A stretch of 64,000 bases of DNA, taken from positions 62,001-126,000 of the forward strand of contig NZ_JACJHR010000002.1 in the NCBI RefSeq assembly GCF_014174495.1, written 5' to 3'. Origin of the DNA: Amycolatopsis echigonensis (GTDB lineage: Bacteria; Actinomycetota; Actinomycetes; Mycobacteriales; Pseudonocardiaceae). The translations under genes and the position numbers were made by a program. Under the pieces are notes generated by a model that was given only the letters and a program-made list of their open reading frames with translations, searched no databases and had not been told where the DNA came from. This document shows positions 51,949 to 59,508 of this stretch, piece after piece (position 1 is the first letter of the stretch; the number at the start of each line of letters is the position of its first letter).

Positions 51949-53739
51949 CTAAGCCTTGCGGTGGCGTCCCCGGCCGGTCCGGGCCTTGTCGTCGGCCTGG
52001 CCGAACCGGGCGACCGCGCGGTCGCGCATCAGGCCGAGCGGGTCGGGGGCGTGCAGGCGCAGCATGATGTCGTTCACCAGTTCCGGGCGGCCGGACCGGG
52101 TCAGCCGGCTCACCACATAGGTCGCCAGGAACGCCGAGGGCACCGAGATCAGCGCCGGCTGCACGGTGTACCACGGCGTCTTGTCTCCGGTGTACTCGCA
52201 GACGATGTTGTACGCCAGCGCGCCGAGCACCATTCCGCCGCCGATGACCATCCCGGCCAGCGCGCCCGGCCAGCTGAGCTTGCGCCACCAGATGCCGAGC
52301 AGCAGCAGCGGGCTGAACGTGGACGCGGCGAGCGCGAACGTCATCCCGATCGAGAGCGAGATGTCCTCGGTGCGGAAGATCAGCGTGAGCGCCATCGGGC
52401 AAATCGCGACCAGGAGCGTCGCGACCCGGAAGTCCCGGACCCGGCCCGGCAGCAGGTCCGTCGACACGACCCCGGCCACGCTCACCAGCAGCCCCGAGCA
52501 GCTCGAGAGGAACGCCGCGAACGCGCCCGCGGCCGTCACCGCGGCGAGGATCTGCCCTGGCCAGCCGGGCAGCACCGCGGTCGGCAACAACAGCACGGCC
52601 GCGTCGGTATTGCCGGTGAGCAGCAGCTGCGGCACGTACATCCGCGAGAGCGCGCCCAGCATCGTCGGGAATAGATAGAACAGCCCGAGCAGCAGCAGCA
52701 CGTGCACGGTGGTGCGGCGTGCGGCCTTGCCGTCGGGGTTGGTGTAGAAGCGGACCAGCACGTGCGGCAGGCCCATGGTGCCGAGGAACAGCGCGAAAAT
52801 CAGCGAGTACGTCTGCAGCAGGTCGCTGAGGCCGCTTGACGCCGGGTGCAGCCACGCGTCGTTCGTCGTCGGCGCGTCGCTCACGACCGGCACCGGCGTG
52901 CCCGCGGCGAATTCCAGCGTCGTGCCCGCGGACACCTTGTGCGGCACGAGCGGCGACCAGCGCGCCATGCCGCCCGCGGGACCGTCGTCGATGTGGCCGT
53001 GTGCGTAGAAGAACGTCTCGGTGGTGACCTTCACGGTCACGTCGGTCTGCACCGTCACCTTGGTGTCCGACGGGAACACCGGCGGCGCGGGCGCACCGAG
53101 CGCGCGCACGCCGCCCGGGCCGCCGCCGGCGAAGAAAACCATGCACAGCACGAAAGTCGGCACGGCGATCGCGAACAGCTTGAGCCAGTACTGGAACGCC
53201 TGGACCACGGTGATCGCGCGCATCCCGCCGGCCATCACGTTGACCGCGACCAGGACGATGACGAGAAGCGCACCCGCCCACGCCGGCACCGGAACGATCT
53301 GCGCCAGCGTCAAACCGGCGGCCTGCAGCTGCGGGACCATGTAGAGAATCCCGATGAACACCGCGCCCGCGGTCGCGAACCGGCGCAGGCCGATCGAACC
53401 GAGCCGGGCTTCCACGAAGTCCGGCAGCGTGTAGGCACCGGATCGGCGCAGCGGCGCGGCGACGAACAGCATCAGCGCGAGGTACCCGGCGGTGAAGCCG
53501 ATCGGGTACCAGGTCGCGTCGGCGCCCTGCTTGAGCACCATGCCCGCGACACCGAGGAACGACGCCGCGGACAGGTACTCGCCGGAGATCGCGGCGGCGT
53601 TGCGGCTGGAGCGCACGGTTCGGCGGGCGACGAGGAAGTCGTGCGTGCTGGTGGCCCGGCGCGACGAACGGAAGCCAAGGTAGTAGGTCGCGAAGGCGAC
53701 CAGCGCGAGGCCGGTCAACGTCCACGGGGTCAGCTGCAC
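51949..53739 (-). CDS. Sodium:solute symporter (acetate/pyruvate permease type, ActP/MctC-like)
   Basis: 596 residues with 13 or so membrane segments. SSS-family signatures: THDFLVARRTVRSSRNAAAI and SGEYLSAASFLGVAGMVLKQ, SGAYTLPDFVEARLGS, and VMAGGMRAITVVQAFQYWLK. A large extracellular loop (about 250-320) and C-terminal basic tail are typical of MctC/ActP monocarboxylate transporters. It is preceded by a small membrane partner (DUF485 position) and followed upstream by LytS/LytTR genes, as in systems where carboxylate sensing controls uptake. Confidence 0.9.
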   Translation of the reverse strand: MQLTPWTLTGLALVAFATYYLGFRSSRRATSTHDFLVARRTVRSSRNAAAISGEYLSAASFLGVAGMVLKQGADATWYPIGFTAGYLALMLFVAAPLRRSGAYTLPDFVEARLGSIGLRRFATAGAVFIGILYMVPQLQAAGLTLAQIVPVPAWAGALLVIVLVAVNVMAGGMRAITVVQAFQYWLKLFAIAVPTFVLCMVFFAGGGPGGVRALGAPAPPVFPSDTKVTVQTDVTVKVTTETFFYAHGHIDDGPAGGMARWSPLVPHKVSAGTTLEFAAGTPVPVVSDAPTTNDAWLHPASSGLSDLLQTYSLIFALFLGTMGLPHVLVRFYTNPDGKAARRTTVHVLLLLGLFYLFPTMLGALSRMYVPQLLLTGNTDAAVLLLPTAVLPGWPGQILAAVTAAGAFAAFLSSCSGLLVSVAGVVSTDLLPGRVRDFRVATLLVAICPMALTLIFRTEDISLSIGMTFALAASTFSPLLLLGIWWRKLSWPGALAGMVIGGGMVLGALAYNIVCEYTGDKTPWYTVQPALISVPSAFLATYVVSRLTRSGRPELVNDIMLRLHAPDPLGLMRDRAVARFGQADDKARTGRGRHRKA

Positions 53740-53809
53740 GGCGTGAATCCTCGCACGACCGCACGCTTCCGGGACGCGCCGCCACCAGGGAGCGCGTCCC
53801 CCGCGCGGG

Positions 53810-54319
53810 TCAGTTCTCGATCATGTCGACGAAGTCGCGTTCGTGCCGCTCGGCGAGCCGGTTGTACCAGAGGCCGACGGCGAAGAGGAACGGGAACGGA
53901 AGCAGGCCGAGCACGAGCCACGGGACCGGGATGCCGATCACGGTAAACCGCGCGACCGCCGGGAGGAAGTAGAACAGCGCGGGCAGCACCCCGAGCACCG
54001 CCAGCACGAGCACCGCCAGCAGCACCGACGTGCGCAACTGGACCTTCACCAGGTCGCGGACCAGCAGTTTTCCCCAGCTGGTCTGTTCCTCCAGTTCGAT
54101 CCGCCCGCGCATCCGCCCCGACGACTGCCGAGAATCGGCGAGCACCACGCGTTCCCGTTTCGGCCGCACGTGCGCGGGTTCGCTGGACCGCGGGACCGGT
54201 TCGGGGGCGGGAGGCACCGGTTCGACCACCGCGCGGTCCTCCGGCCGCACGCCCAGCGTCGGGTCCGGTTTGCGGACTCCGTTCTCGAGCCGGTGGTAAG
54301 GGTCTTCGGGCGAGGCCAT
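53810..54319 (-). CDS. Small membrane partner of the symporter (DUF485-like position)
   Basis: 169 residues from GTG or ATG at 54319 (MASPEDPYHRLENG). A disordered Pro/Arg-rich first 90 residues is followed by two membrane segments (about 98-120 and 130-152) and a short charged tail (NRLAERHERDFVDMIEN). SSS symporters of the ActP/MctC class are usually preceded by a DUF485 protein with exactly this two-helix layout and tail; the family is recognisable by position and topology rather than by a strong motif. The long N-terminal extension is unusual. Confidence 0.75.
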   Translation of the reverse strand: MASPEDPYHRLENGVRKPDPTLGVRPEDRAVVEPVPPAPEPVPRSSEPAHVRPKRERVVLADSRQSSGRMRGRIELEEQTSWGKLLVRDLVKVQLRTSVLLAVLVLAVLGVLPALFYFLPAVARFTVIGIPVPWLVLGLLPFPFLFAVGLWYNRLAERHERDFVDMIEN

Positions 54320-54325
54320 CGACGG

Positions 54326-55180
54326 TTAGCCGCCCCGGCCGGAGCCGACGATGCGGTCCTTCAGCGCCCGGGTGTGCCGCCGGCTGACCGGCAGCACTTT
54401 CTCCTCGTTGCCGATCACGACCTGGTAGCCGCCCTGGCCCATCCGCATTTCGGTGATCAGCGGCAGCGCGACCAGGAACGACCGGTGGATCCGCACGAAT
54501 CCGGCCTTCTCCCAGCGTTCTTCGAGCTGGGCGAGCGGGATCCGGACGAGGTGGCTGCCCTCGGTGGTGAACAGACGCGCGTAGTCGCCCTGTGCTTCCA
54601 CCCAGCGCACCGACGAGCGCGGGATCAGCTTCGTGGTGCCGGCCAGTTCGACCGGGATGACCTCGTCGTCGTTCTTCACCGGCTCGGAGCCGCCCTGGCC
54701 CGCGGGCGGCCCCGCGACCGTGGCGAGCTTCTCGCGCACGCGCGCCACCGACCGGTCGAGCCGGTCCTGCTGGAACGGCTTCAGGACGTAGTCGACCGCG
54801 CCGAGGTCGAACGCGTTCACCGCTTCCTCGGCGTGCCCGGTGACGAACACCAGTACCGGCGACGGGTTCATCGCGGCGATCACGCGCGACATTTCCATGC
54901 CGGACAGGCCGGGCATGTCGATGTCGGCGAACACGGCGTCGACCGTCGGCAGGCCGTTTGCCCGCCGGGCAGCCAGTTCCGGGTCGTCGTGCGAGAACAG
55001 CCGCAGCGCGTCGGAGGCGTCCGAGGCCTGGAAAACGCGGTGGATGTGCGGGTTGTTCTGGAGTCCGTGGCTGAGTTCGTCCAGCCCGGCCAGCTCGTCG
55101 TCCACGGCAAGGACGATGAGTTTCCGGGTGTCGTCGTGAGCACTCACAGTGAGACGCATCCTGCCGATTGCGAGGTGCAT
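54326..55180 (-). CDS. LytTR-family response regulator
   Basis: 284 residues from ATG 55180; ATG 55159 or GTG 55147 (VSAHDDTRKLIVLAVDDE) are in-frame alternatives that better fit a receiver at the N-terminus. The receiver domain has VDDE and phospho-acceptor Asp86 in ADIDMPGLSG, then FVTGHAEEAVNAFDLGAVDY and VLKPFQ. The C-terminal LytTR DNA-binding domain (about 175-280) has VRWVEAQGDYARLFTTEGSH and GFVRIHRSFLVAL. This class partners with LytS-type kinases such as the one at 56110. The upstream S49 gene is on the same strand. Confidence 0.92.
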   Translation of the reverse strand: MHLAIGRMRLTVSAHDDTRKLIVLAVDDELAGLDELSHGLQNNPHIHRVFQASDASDALRLFSHDDPELAARRANGLPTVDAVFADIDMPGLSGMEMSRVIAAMNPSPVLVFVTGHAEEAVNAFDLGAVDYVLKPFQQDRLDRSVARVREKLATVAGPPAGQGGSEPVKNDDEVIPVELAGTTKLIPRSSVRWVEAQGDYARLFTTEGSHLVRIPLAQLEERWEKAGFVRIHRSFLVALPLITEMRMGQGGYQVVIGNEEKVLPVSRRHTRALKDRIVGSGRGG

Positions 55181-55245
55181 TGTCCAGACCCCAGCGCAGA
55201 GTACCGCTTGTGAGTGGCGTACCGGAGTCGCCGCTCACCCGCGGC

Positions 55246-56091
55246 TCAGAGCCCGAACCGCGACCAGGCCGCCTTGGTGGTCACCGCGTCCAGCAGCGCG
55301 CTCGCCGCCGCGGGCGCTCCGATGCCGAGCCGGGCGAGCAGCGGTTTCTTCGGCTCCGCCACGGAAATCTCGGCTTCCGGATACCGCTCGCGGACGATCT
55401 CGCGCAGCGAGCCGAGCCCGTCGACCAGTCCGAGGTCGACCGCCTTCTGCCCGAGCCAGACGTCGCCGGTGAACAGATCGGTGGAATCGGTCAGCCGGTC
55501 GCCGCGGCGTTCCTTGACCCAATCGACGAACAGTTCGTGCAGCTGGCTGTGCATGTTCTTCAGCCACTCGACGTCCTCGGGCTTCTCCGGGCTGAACGGG
55601 TCGAGCCGCGATTTGTTCTCTCCCGCGGTGTGCAGCCTGCGCTCGATGCCGAAGCGTTCGAGCAGCCCGGTGAACCCGAACCCGCCGCTGATCACGCCGA
55701 TCGAGCCGACCACGGACGTGCGGTGCGCGTAGATCTCGTCGGCCGCACAGGCGAGCCAGTACCCGCCGGACGCGGCGACGTCCTCGGCGAACGCCAGGAC
55801 CGGCACGCCTTTCTCGTCGGCCAGCTGCCGGATCCGCTCCGCGACCAGGCCGGACTGCGTCGGCGCGCCGCCGGGCGAGTTGATCTGCAGCGCGACCGCC
55901 TTGAGCCGGTCGTGCGCGAACGCCCTGGTGAGCGCGGATTCGACGGCACCGAGGTTGATCGCGCCACGGGCCAGCGGCGACGGCGTCGGCGTGATCACGC
56001 CGTGCAGCTTCACGACGGCGACCACGTCCTTGCGGTCGCCCCGGTCGCCGAGCACGGGAAGGCGGGAAGTCAGCTTGTCGGTCACGCTCAT
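55246..56091 (-). CDS. S49 (SppA-like) peptidase
   Basis: 281 residues from ATG 56091; no signal peptide or obvious membrane segment, unlike classical SppA, which has an N-terminal anchor. Family motifs: LQINSPGGAPTQSG, FAEDVAASGGYWLACAADEI with the catalytic Ser108, and GENKSRLDPFSP with Lys160; the 52-residue spacing equals that between Ser147 and Lys199 of B. subtilis SppA, which suggests a working Ser/Lys dyad. SppA-type enzymes degrade signal-peptide remnants and membrane fragments. It lies between the kinase and the response regulator of a two-component system. Confidence 0.88.
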   Translation of the reverse strand: MSVTDKLTSRLPVLGDRGDRKDVVAVVKLHGVITPTPSPLARGAINLGAVESALTRAFAHDRLKAVALQINSPGGAPTQSGLVAERIRQLADEKGVPVLAFAEDVAASGGYWLACAADEIYAHRTSVVGSIGVISGGFGFTGLLERFGIERRLHTAGENKSRLDPFSPEKPEDVEWLKNMHSQLHELFVDWVKERRGDRLTDSTDLFTGDVWLGQKAVDLGLVDGLGSLREIVRERYPEAEISVAEPKKPLLARLGIGAPAAASALLDAVTTKAAWSRFGL

Positions 56092-56109
56092 CTGCCCAGG
56101 CTAACCAGT

Positions 56110-57414
56110 TCAGTGCGCGGGCAGCATTCCCGAACGCGAGCCGCGCACCCCGTCGGGTTCCGGTTCCGGCTCGATCGCCGGCTGCGGCTGCGGCGGGACG
56201 TCGGCGGAGTAGTCCGGCATGTTCGGCCGCACGCCGAGCTTGAACTTCGGCACCCGCAACGCGACCTTCATGCCCGCACCCGGCGCGGTTTCGACGGTGA
56301 GCGCGTAATCCTCGCCGAAGACCTGCCGCATGCGCTGGTTGATGTTGCCGAGCCCGACGTGCGCGCCGGTGCGGTGCGCGTTGCGCAGATCGGTGAGCTG
56401 ACGCGGGTCCATGCCGATGCCGTCGTCCTCGACCGTGATCAGCGCTTCGTGGCCGTCGTCCTGCGCGATCACCGTGACGCAGCCGCCGCTCGGCTTGCTG
56501 GCGAGCCCGTGTTTGACGGCGTTTTCCACGAGCGGCTGGATGATCAGGAACGGCACCACGACGCTCAGCACCTCGGGCGCGATCTTCATCCGCACCTCGA
56601 GCCTGCCGCCGAAACGCGCGTTCTCGATGGTCAGGTAACGGTCGATGTTGCGCAGTTCCTCGGCGAGCGTGGTGTACATGCCGGAAGTGCGGAACGAGTA
56701 ACGAGTGAAGTCCGCGAAGTCCTGCAGCAGTTCCCGCGCTTCCTCCGGATCGGTGCGGATGAGCGCGGAGATCGTGTTGAGCGCGTTGTAGACGAAGTGC
56801 GGCGAGATCTGCGCGCGCAGCGCTTTGATTTCCGCCTGCTGCAACTGATTGCGCGATTCTTCGAGCCGCGCGAGCTCGAACTGCGTGCACACGAACTGGC
56901 CCACGGCCTCGGCCATCTGCACCAGCTTGCCGCGCGTCCGCCCGACCACGATGAGCGTCGCCTCGGCCTCGCCCTCAACGAGAATCGGCACGATCGCGGC
57001 GGTCTTCATCTTGCAGGTGCCCCGGTGGTTGCAGGGCATCTTGTTGTGATCGGCGACGGCGCGGCGGTGTTTGCGCAACGCGGTCCCGATGTCGTCGACG
57101 ACGTCCAGGTAGTGATCGGTGGCCTCGCCCGCCCAGGACAGCAGCGTGCCTTCACTGTCCGTGATGCCGACGGCCAAGCAGTCGAGCACCTCGAGCAGCT
57201 CCGCCGTCATCCGGTTGGCGGCCTCCTCGTCAAGCCCCGCCCGCAAGTTGGGCGTGGCCTTGGACATCCGGTGGACGGCCTGGAGAACGGCGTCCTGGAT
57301 GACCCCCTTGGGCCGGCGCGCCCGGAAGGCGAGGACCAGCACCACGATCACCAGGATGCCGACCAGGGCCCACGGGACGACCAGCGCGTAGGGGAAGTCG
57401 GACACGACGTCCAT
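56110..57414 (-). CDS. LytS-type sensor histidine kinase
   Basis: 434 residues from ATG 57414. One N-terminal membrane segment (about 10-30), a GAF-like sensor region (about 60-185) with a distinctive Cys pair KMPCNHRGTCKMK (Cys128 and Cys134), then the LytS kinase core: phospho-acceptor His206 in AQISPHFVYNALNTISALI and a HATPase with VENAVKHGL and GLGNINQRM. Kinases of this kind sense carboxylates or peptidoglycan-related signals and act on LytTR regulators, here the gene at 54326. A Pro/Glu-rich C-terminal tail is present. Confidence 0.9.
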   Translation of the reverse strand: MDVVSDFPYALVVPWALVGILVIVVLVLAFRARRPKGVIQDAVLQAVHRMSKATPNLRAGLDEEAANRMTAELLEVLDCLAVGITDSEGTLLSWAGEATDHYLDVVDDIGTALRKHRRAVADHNKMPCNHRGTCKMKTAAIVPILVEGEAEATLIVVGRTRGKLVQMAEAVGQFVCTQFELARLEESRNQLQQAEIKALRAQISPHFVYNALNTISALIRTDPEEARELLQDFADFTRYSFRTSGMYTTLAEELRNIDRYLTIENARFGGRLEVRMKIAPEVLSVVVPFLIIQPLVENAVKHGLASKPSGGCVTVIAQDDGHEALITVEDDGIGMDPRQLTDLRNAHRTGAHVGLGNINQRMRQVFGEDYALTVETAPGAGMKVALRVPKFKLGVRPNMPDYSADVPPQPQPAIEPEPEPDGVRGSRSGMLPAH

Positions 57415-57567
57415 GCTCTGCGCTCGACCGACCGGGTGCAAGGTCTGCTTCCCACTTTCTGTCCATTGGCGACGACCGAGGGTGGGCAAACCCTACCGTC
57501 ACTCCCGGTGAGCGTGAGGATCTTGCGCCATTCGAGTGGCGATGGTGGCTGTGGGTCGCCGAGGAGT

Positions 57568-57622
57568 GGGGTGAAGGGACCATTCATCGCTACGCAAGGT
57601 TAGGGGTGAAGGGTCCCTTCAT
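57568..57622. repeat. Direct repeat of a GTGAAGGG...CCCTTCAT element
   Basis: GGGGTGAAGGGACCATTCAT at 57568-57587 and GGGGTGAAGGGTCCCTTCAT at 57603-57622 are 18/20 identical. The second has the short palindrome TGAAGGG-T-CCCTTCA. It resembles the arms of the 25-bp palindrome at 38977, so both may belong to one dispersed intergenic family. Confidence 0.7.
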
Positions 57623-57669
57623 TGCTTGGCTAGTGCGGATGAGGGTTCTTGAGCTCGTCGCGGGTCGCG

Positions 57670-57739
57670 GGTCGCGGGAGTGCGGGGTCGCGGAAGTGCG
57701 GGGTCGCGGGGTTGCGGGACTGGGGTCGCGGGACTGCGG
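57670..57739. repeat. Tandem 16-bp GC-rich repeat
   Basis: Four copies of a unit like GGTCGCGGGAGTGCGG at 57670, 57686, 57702 (with a short insertion) and 57724. No function is evident; such arrays may form hairpins or G-rich structures and can vary in copy number. It lies in the gene-free span between the LytS-type kinase start (57414) and the glycosylase end (58100). Confidence 0.75.
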
Positions 57740-57948
57740 TGTTGCGGTTGAGTGGCAGGCGCAAAGCTCTGGCACCGGTAGGCGCACCGCTCTGGCTTGA
57801 CCGCGCAAACCTCAGCACGCTCGATCTCAAGCGCACAAACTCCCACCCGCCCCGTCTCCCCAACCCCTACCCACCCAACCGCCGCCAACGCACCCAACAG
57901 ATCCAGGCACCCAGCCCCTCCCCCGCACCCCGATACGAAGCCTCCCTG

Positions 57949-58005
57949 CGGGCTGGGGGTGCTTGTCAAGGCATCTTTCCCGCCTTGACAAGCACCCCCA
58001 GCCCG
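57949..58005. repeat. 24-bp perfect inverted repeat (large hairpin), possibly a dispersed element
   Basis: Arms 57949-57972 and 57982-58005 are exact reverse complements (CGGGCTGGGGGTGCTTGTCA... and ...GACAAGCACCCCCAGCCCG) with a 9-base loop ATCTTTCCC. The stem is much longer than an ordinary terminator, and no gene end is nearby (the glycosylase gene ends at 58100 on the minus strand, 94 bases away). Such long palindromes in actinomycete intergenic regions are often members of a repeat family. Confidence 0.8.
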
Positions 58006-58099
58006 TCAGCACACTCAAGCTTCGGGGTGCCCCACCGCACCACCCAGACGCAATGTCGCCGCCAGGCGACGAGCCGACCAAACCCCCAAGCCCCACGAA

Positions 58100-58960
58100 C
58101 TACTTCAACAACCGCGACATCCGCCGATCAGCCAACGGCTTCCCCCCAGTCTGGCAAGTCGCGCAGTACTGAAAAGACTTATCCGCAAAGGAAATTTCCC
58201 GGATAGTGTCCCCGCACACCGGACAAGGCAGCCCGGTCCGCGCATGCACCCGCAGCCCAGACCGCTTCTCCCCCTTCAACCGCGCAGCCTTCTGCCCCAC
58301 CGACCGCTCGACCGCGTCCGTCTCCACCTCGCGGATCGCCTCGGCCAAAACCTCCAACGCACCCTCGTCCAGCTTCCCCACCGTCGCATAAGGCGACAGC
58401 TTCGCCCGGTGCATGATCTCGTCCGAATAGGCGTTCCCGATCCCCGCGATCACCGACTGATCGGTCAACGCCCACTTCAGCCGAGTCCCCTTGCCCTGGA
58501 ACAACTCCCGCAACCGCGAAGCGTCAATCGCCAGCGCGTCCGGTCCCAGCCGGGCCACGCTCGCCACCTCGGAGGGATCCGCGACGATCCACACCGCCAG
58601 CCCCTTTTTCGTCCCCGCCTCGGTCAGGTCGAAGCCAGGTCCGGAAGCCGACTCCAGATGCACCCGCAGCGAGATCGGTCCCTTGCCCGGCTTGAGCGGA
58701 GCCGGGGACAGCGCGTCCGACCAGCGCAGCCACCCCGCGCGCGCCAGATGGACGACCAGGTGCAGGTCGCCGAGAACGATGTCCAGATGCTTGCCGTGCC
58801 GGGTCGCGTCGGTGATCTCGCGACCGTGCAGCTCGGTATACGGCGGCACCGCGGTCTTCAGCACGCTGAGCGACGCGACGTCGAGCCGGAAAACGGTGCT
58901 CCCCACGGCGTGTTCGCGCAGGTGATGGGCCAGTGCTTCGACCTCGGGCAACTCGGGCAT
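58100..58960 (-). CDS. Fpg/Nei-family DNA glycosylase
   Basis: 286 residues from ATG 58960, which places the catalytic N-terminal Pro and Glu right after Met (PELPEVEALAHHLREHAVG). The helix-two-turn-helix segment is GIGNAYSDEIMHRAKLSPYA, and a C-terminal zinc finger has CPVCGDTI and FQYCATCQTGG. Bifunctional base-excision enzymes of this fold remove oxidised bases (8-oxoG or thymine glycol/uracil in Nei types); this divergent actinobacterial form (Nei2/Fpg2-like) could prefer either. Converges with no neighbour; the upstream 135 bases hold the tandem repeat and hairpin region. Confidence 0.9.
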   Translation of the reverse strand: MPELPEVEALAHHLREHAVGSTVFRLDVASLSVLKTAVPPYTELHGREITDATRHGKHLDIVLGDLHLVVHLARAGWLRWSDALSPAPLKPGKGPISLRVHLESASGPGFDLTEAGTKKGLAVWIVADPSEVASVARLGPDALAIDASRLRELFQGKGTRLKWALTDQSVIAGIGNAYSDEIMHRAKLSPYATVGKLDEGALEVLAEAIREVETDAVERSVGQKAARLKGEKRSGLRVHARTGLPCPVCGDTIREISFADKSFQYCATCQTGGKPLADRRMSRLLK

Positions 58961-58998
58961 GGCACCAGTCTCGCGCGCCGGCCCGGTTCCGGCCAGGG

Positions 58999-59439
58999 CT
59001 ATTCGACCGGGTGCAGCGGACCGTCGAAGTCTGGCAGCGAATGCTTCTGGATCGTCTTCGAGATCCGCTTCACCTCGCCGGACACGGTGAACATGCCGCG
59101 GATCGTGCCGACCCAGCGCTCCGACGGCCGGTCGCCCGCGACGTCGCCCTCGGTCTCGGCGACCACTGTCCACGGGCGGCGCAGGATCCACCGCAGCGGG
59201 AAGAACAGCACCACCAGCAGCAACGCCAACATCACCCACGCCGGCACCTTCACGACATCCGGCGTCCAGACCACCAGCGCGATCACCAGGATCCCCATCA
59301 CCACGATCATCGCGATGCCAGGTCCGTAACTGCCTGCGACGTCGTGTTCGAAATCGTCAGCGGTGGCGGGAGCCCGCCACTCCATCTGTGCGCGGACCAC
59401 CCAATGGCGGCCGTCTTCGCCGCGCACCAGCCGGTTCAT
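58999..59439 (-). CDS. Conserved-type small membrane protein, function unknown
   Basis: 146 residues from ATG 59439. Two membrane segments (about 43-62: IAMIVVMGILVIALVVWTPD; and 70-88) flanked by charged cytoplasmic parts (NRLVRGEDGRHWVVRAQMEW, then EVKRISKTIQKHSLPDFDGP). I do not recognise the family with certainty; similar short two-helix actinobacterial proteins often sit beside DNA-repair genes by chance. 38 bases separate it from the glycosylase start, so cotranscription is possible. Confidence 0.7.
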   Translation of the reverse strand: MNRLVRGEDGRHWVVRAQMEWRAPATADDFEHDVAGSYGPGIAMIVVMGILVIALVVWTPDVVKVPAWVMLALLLVVLFFPLRWILRRPWTVVAETEGDVAGDRPSERWVGTIRGMFTVSGEVKRISKTIQKHSLPDFDGPLHPVE

Positions 59440-59508
59440 CCTGTTGCCTCCCGGGCGACGTCGAGCTCGGTCAACGTTACCGTGACCGTGCCGTCGAGCG
59501 CGAGGTGC

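Noticed and set aside
53730..55238. 502-residue minus-strand frame across the symporter partner and the LytTR gene
   Set aside because: A different phase of the same strand; the genes at 53810 and 54326 carry clear domains, and this frame does not.
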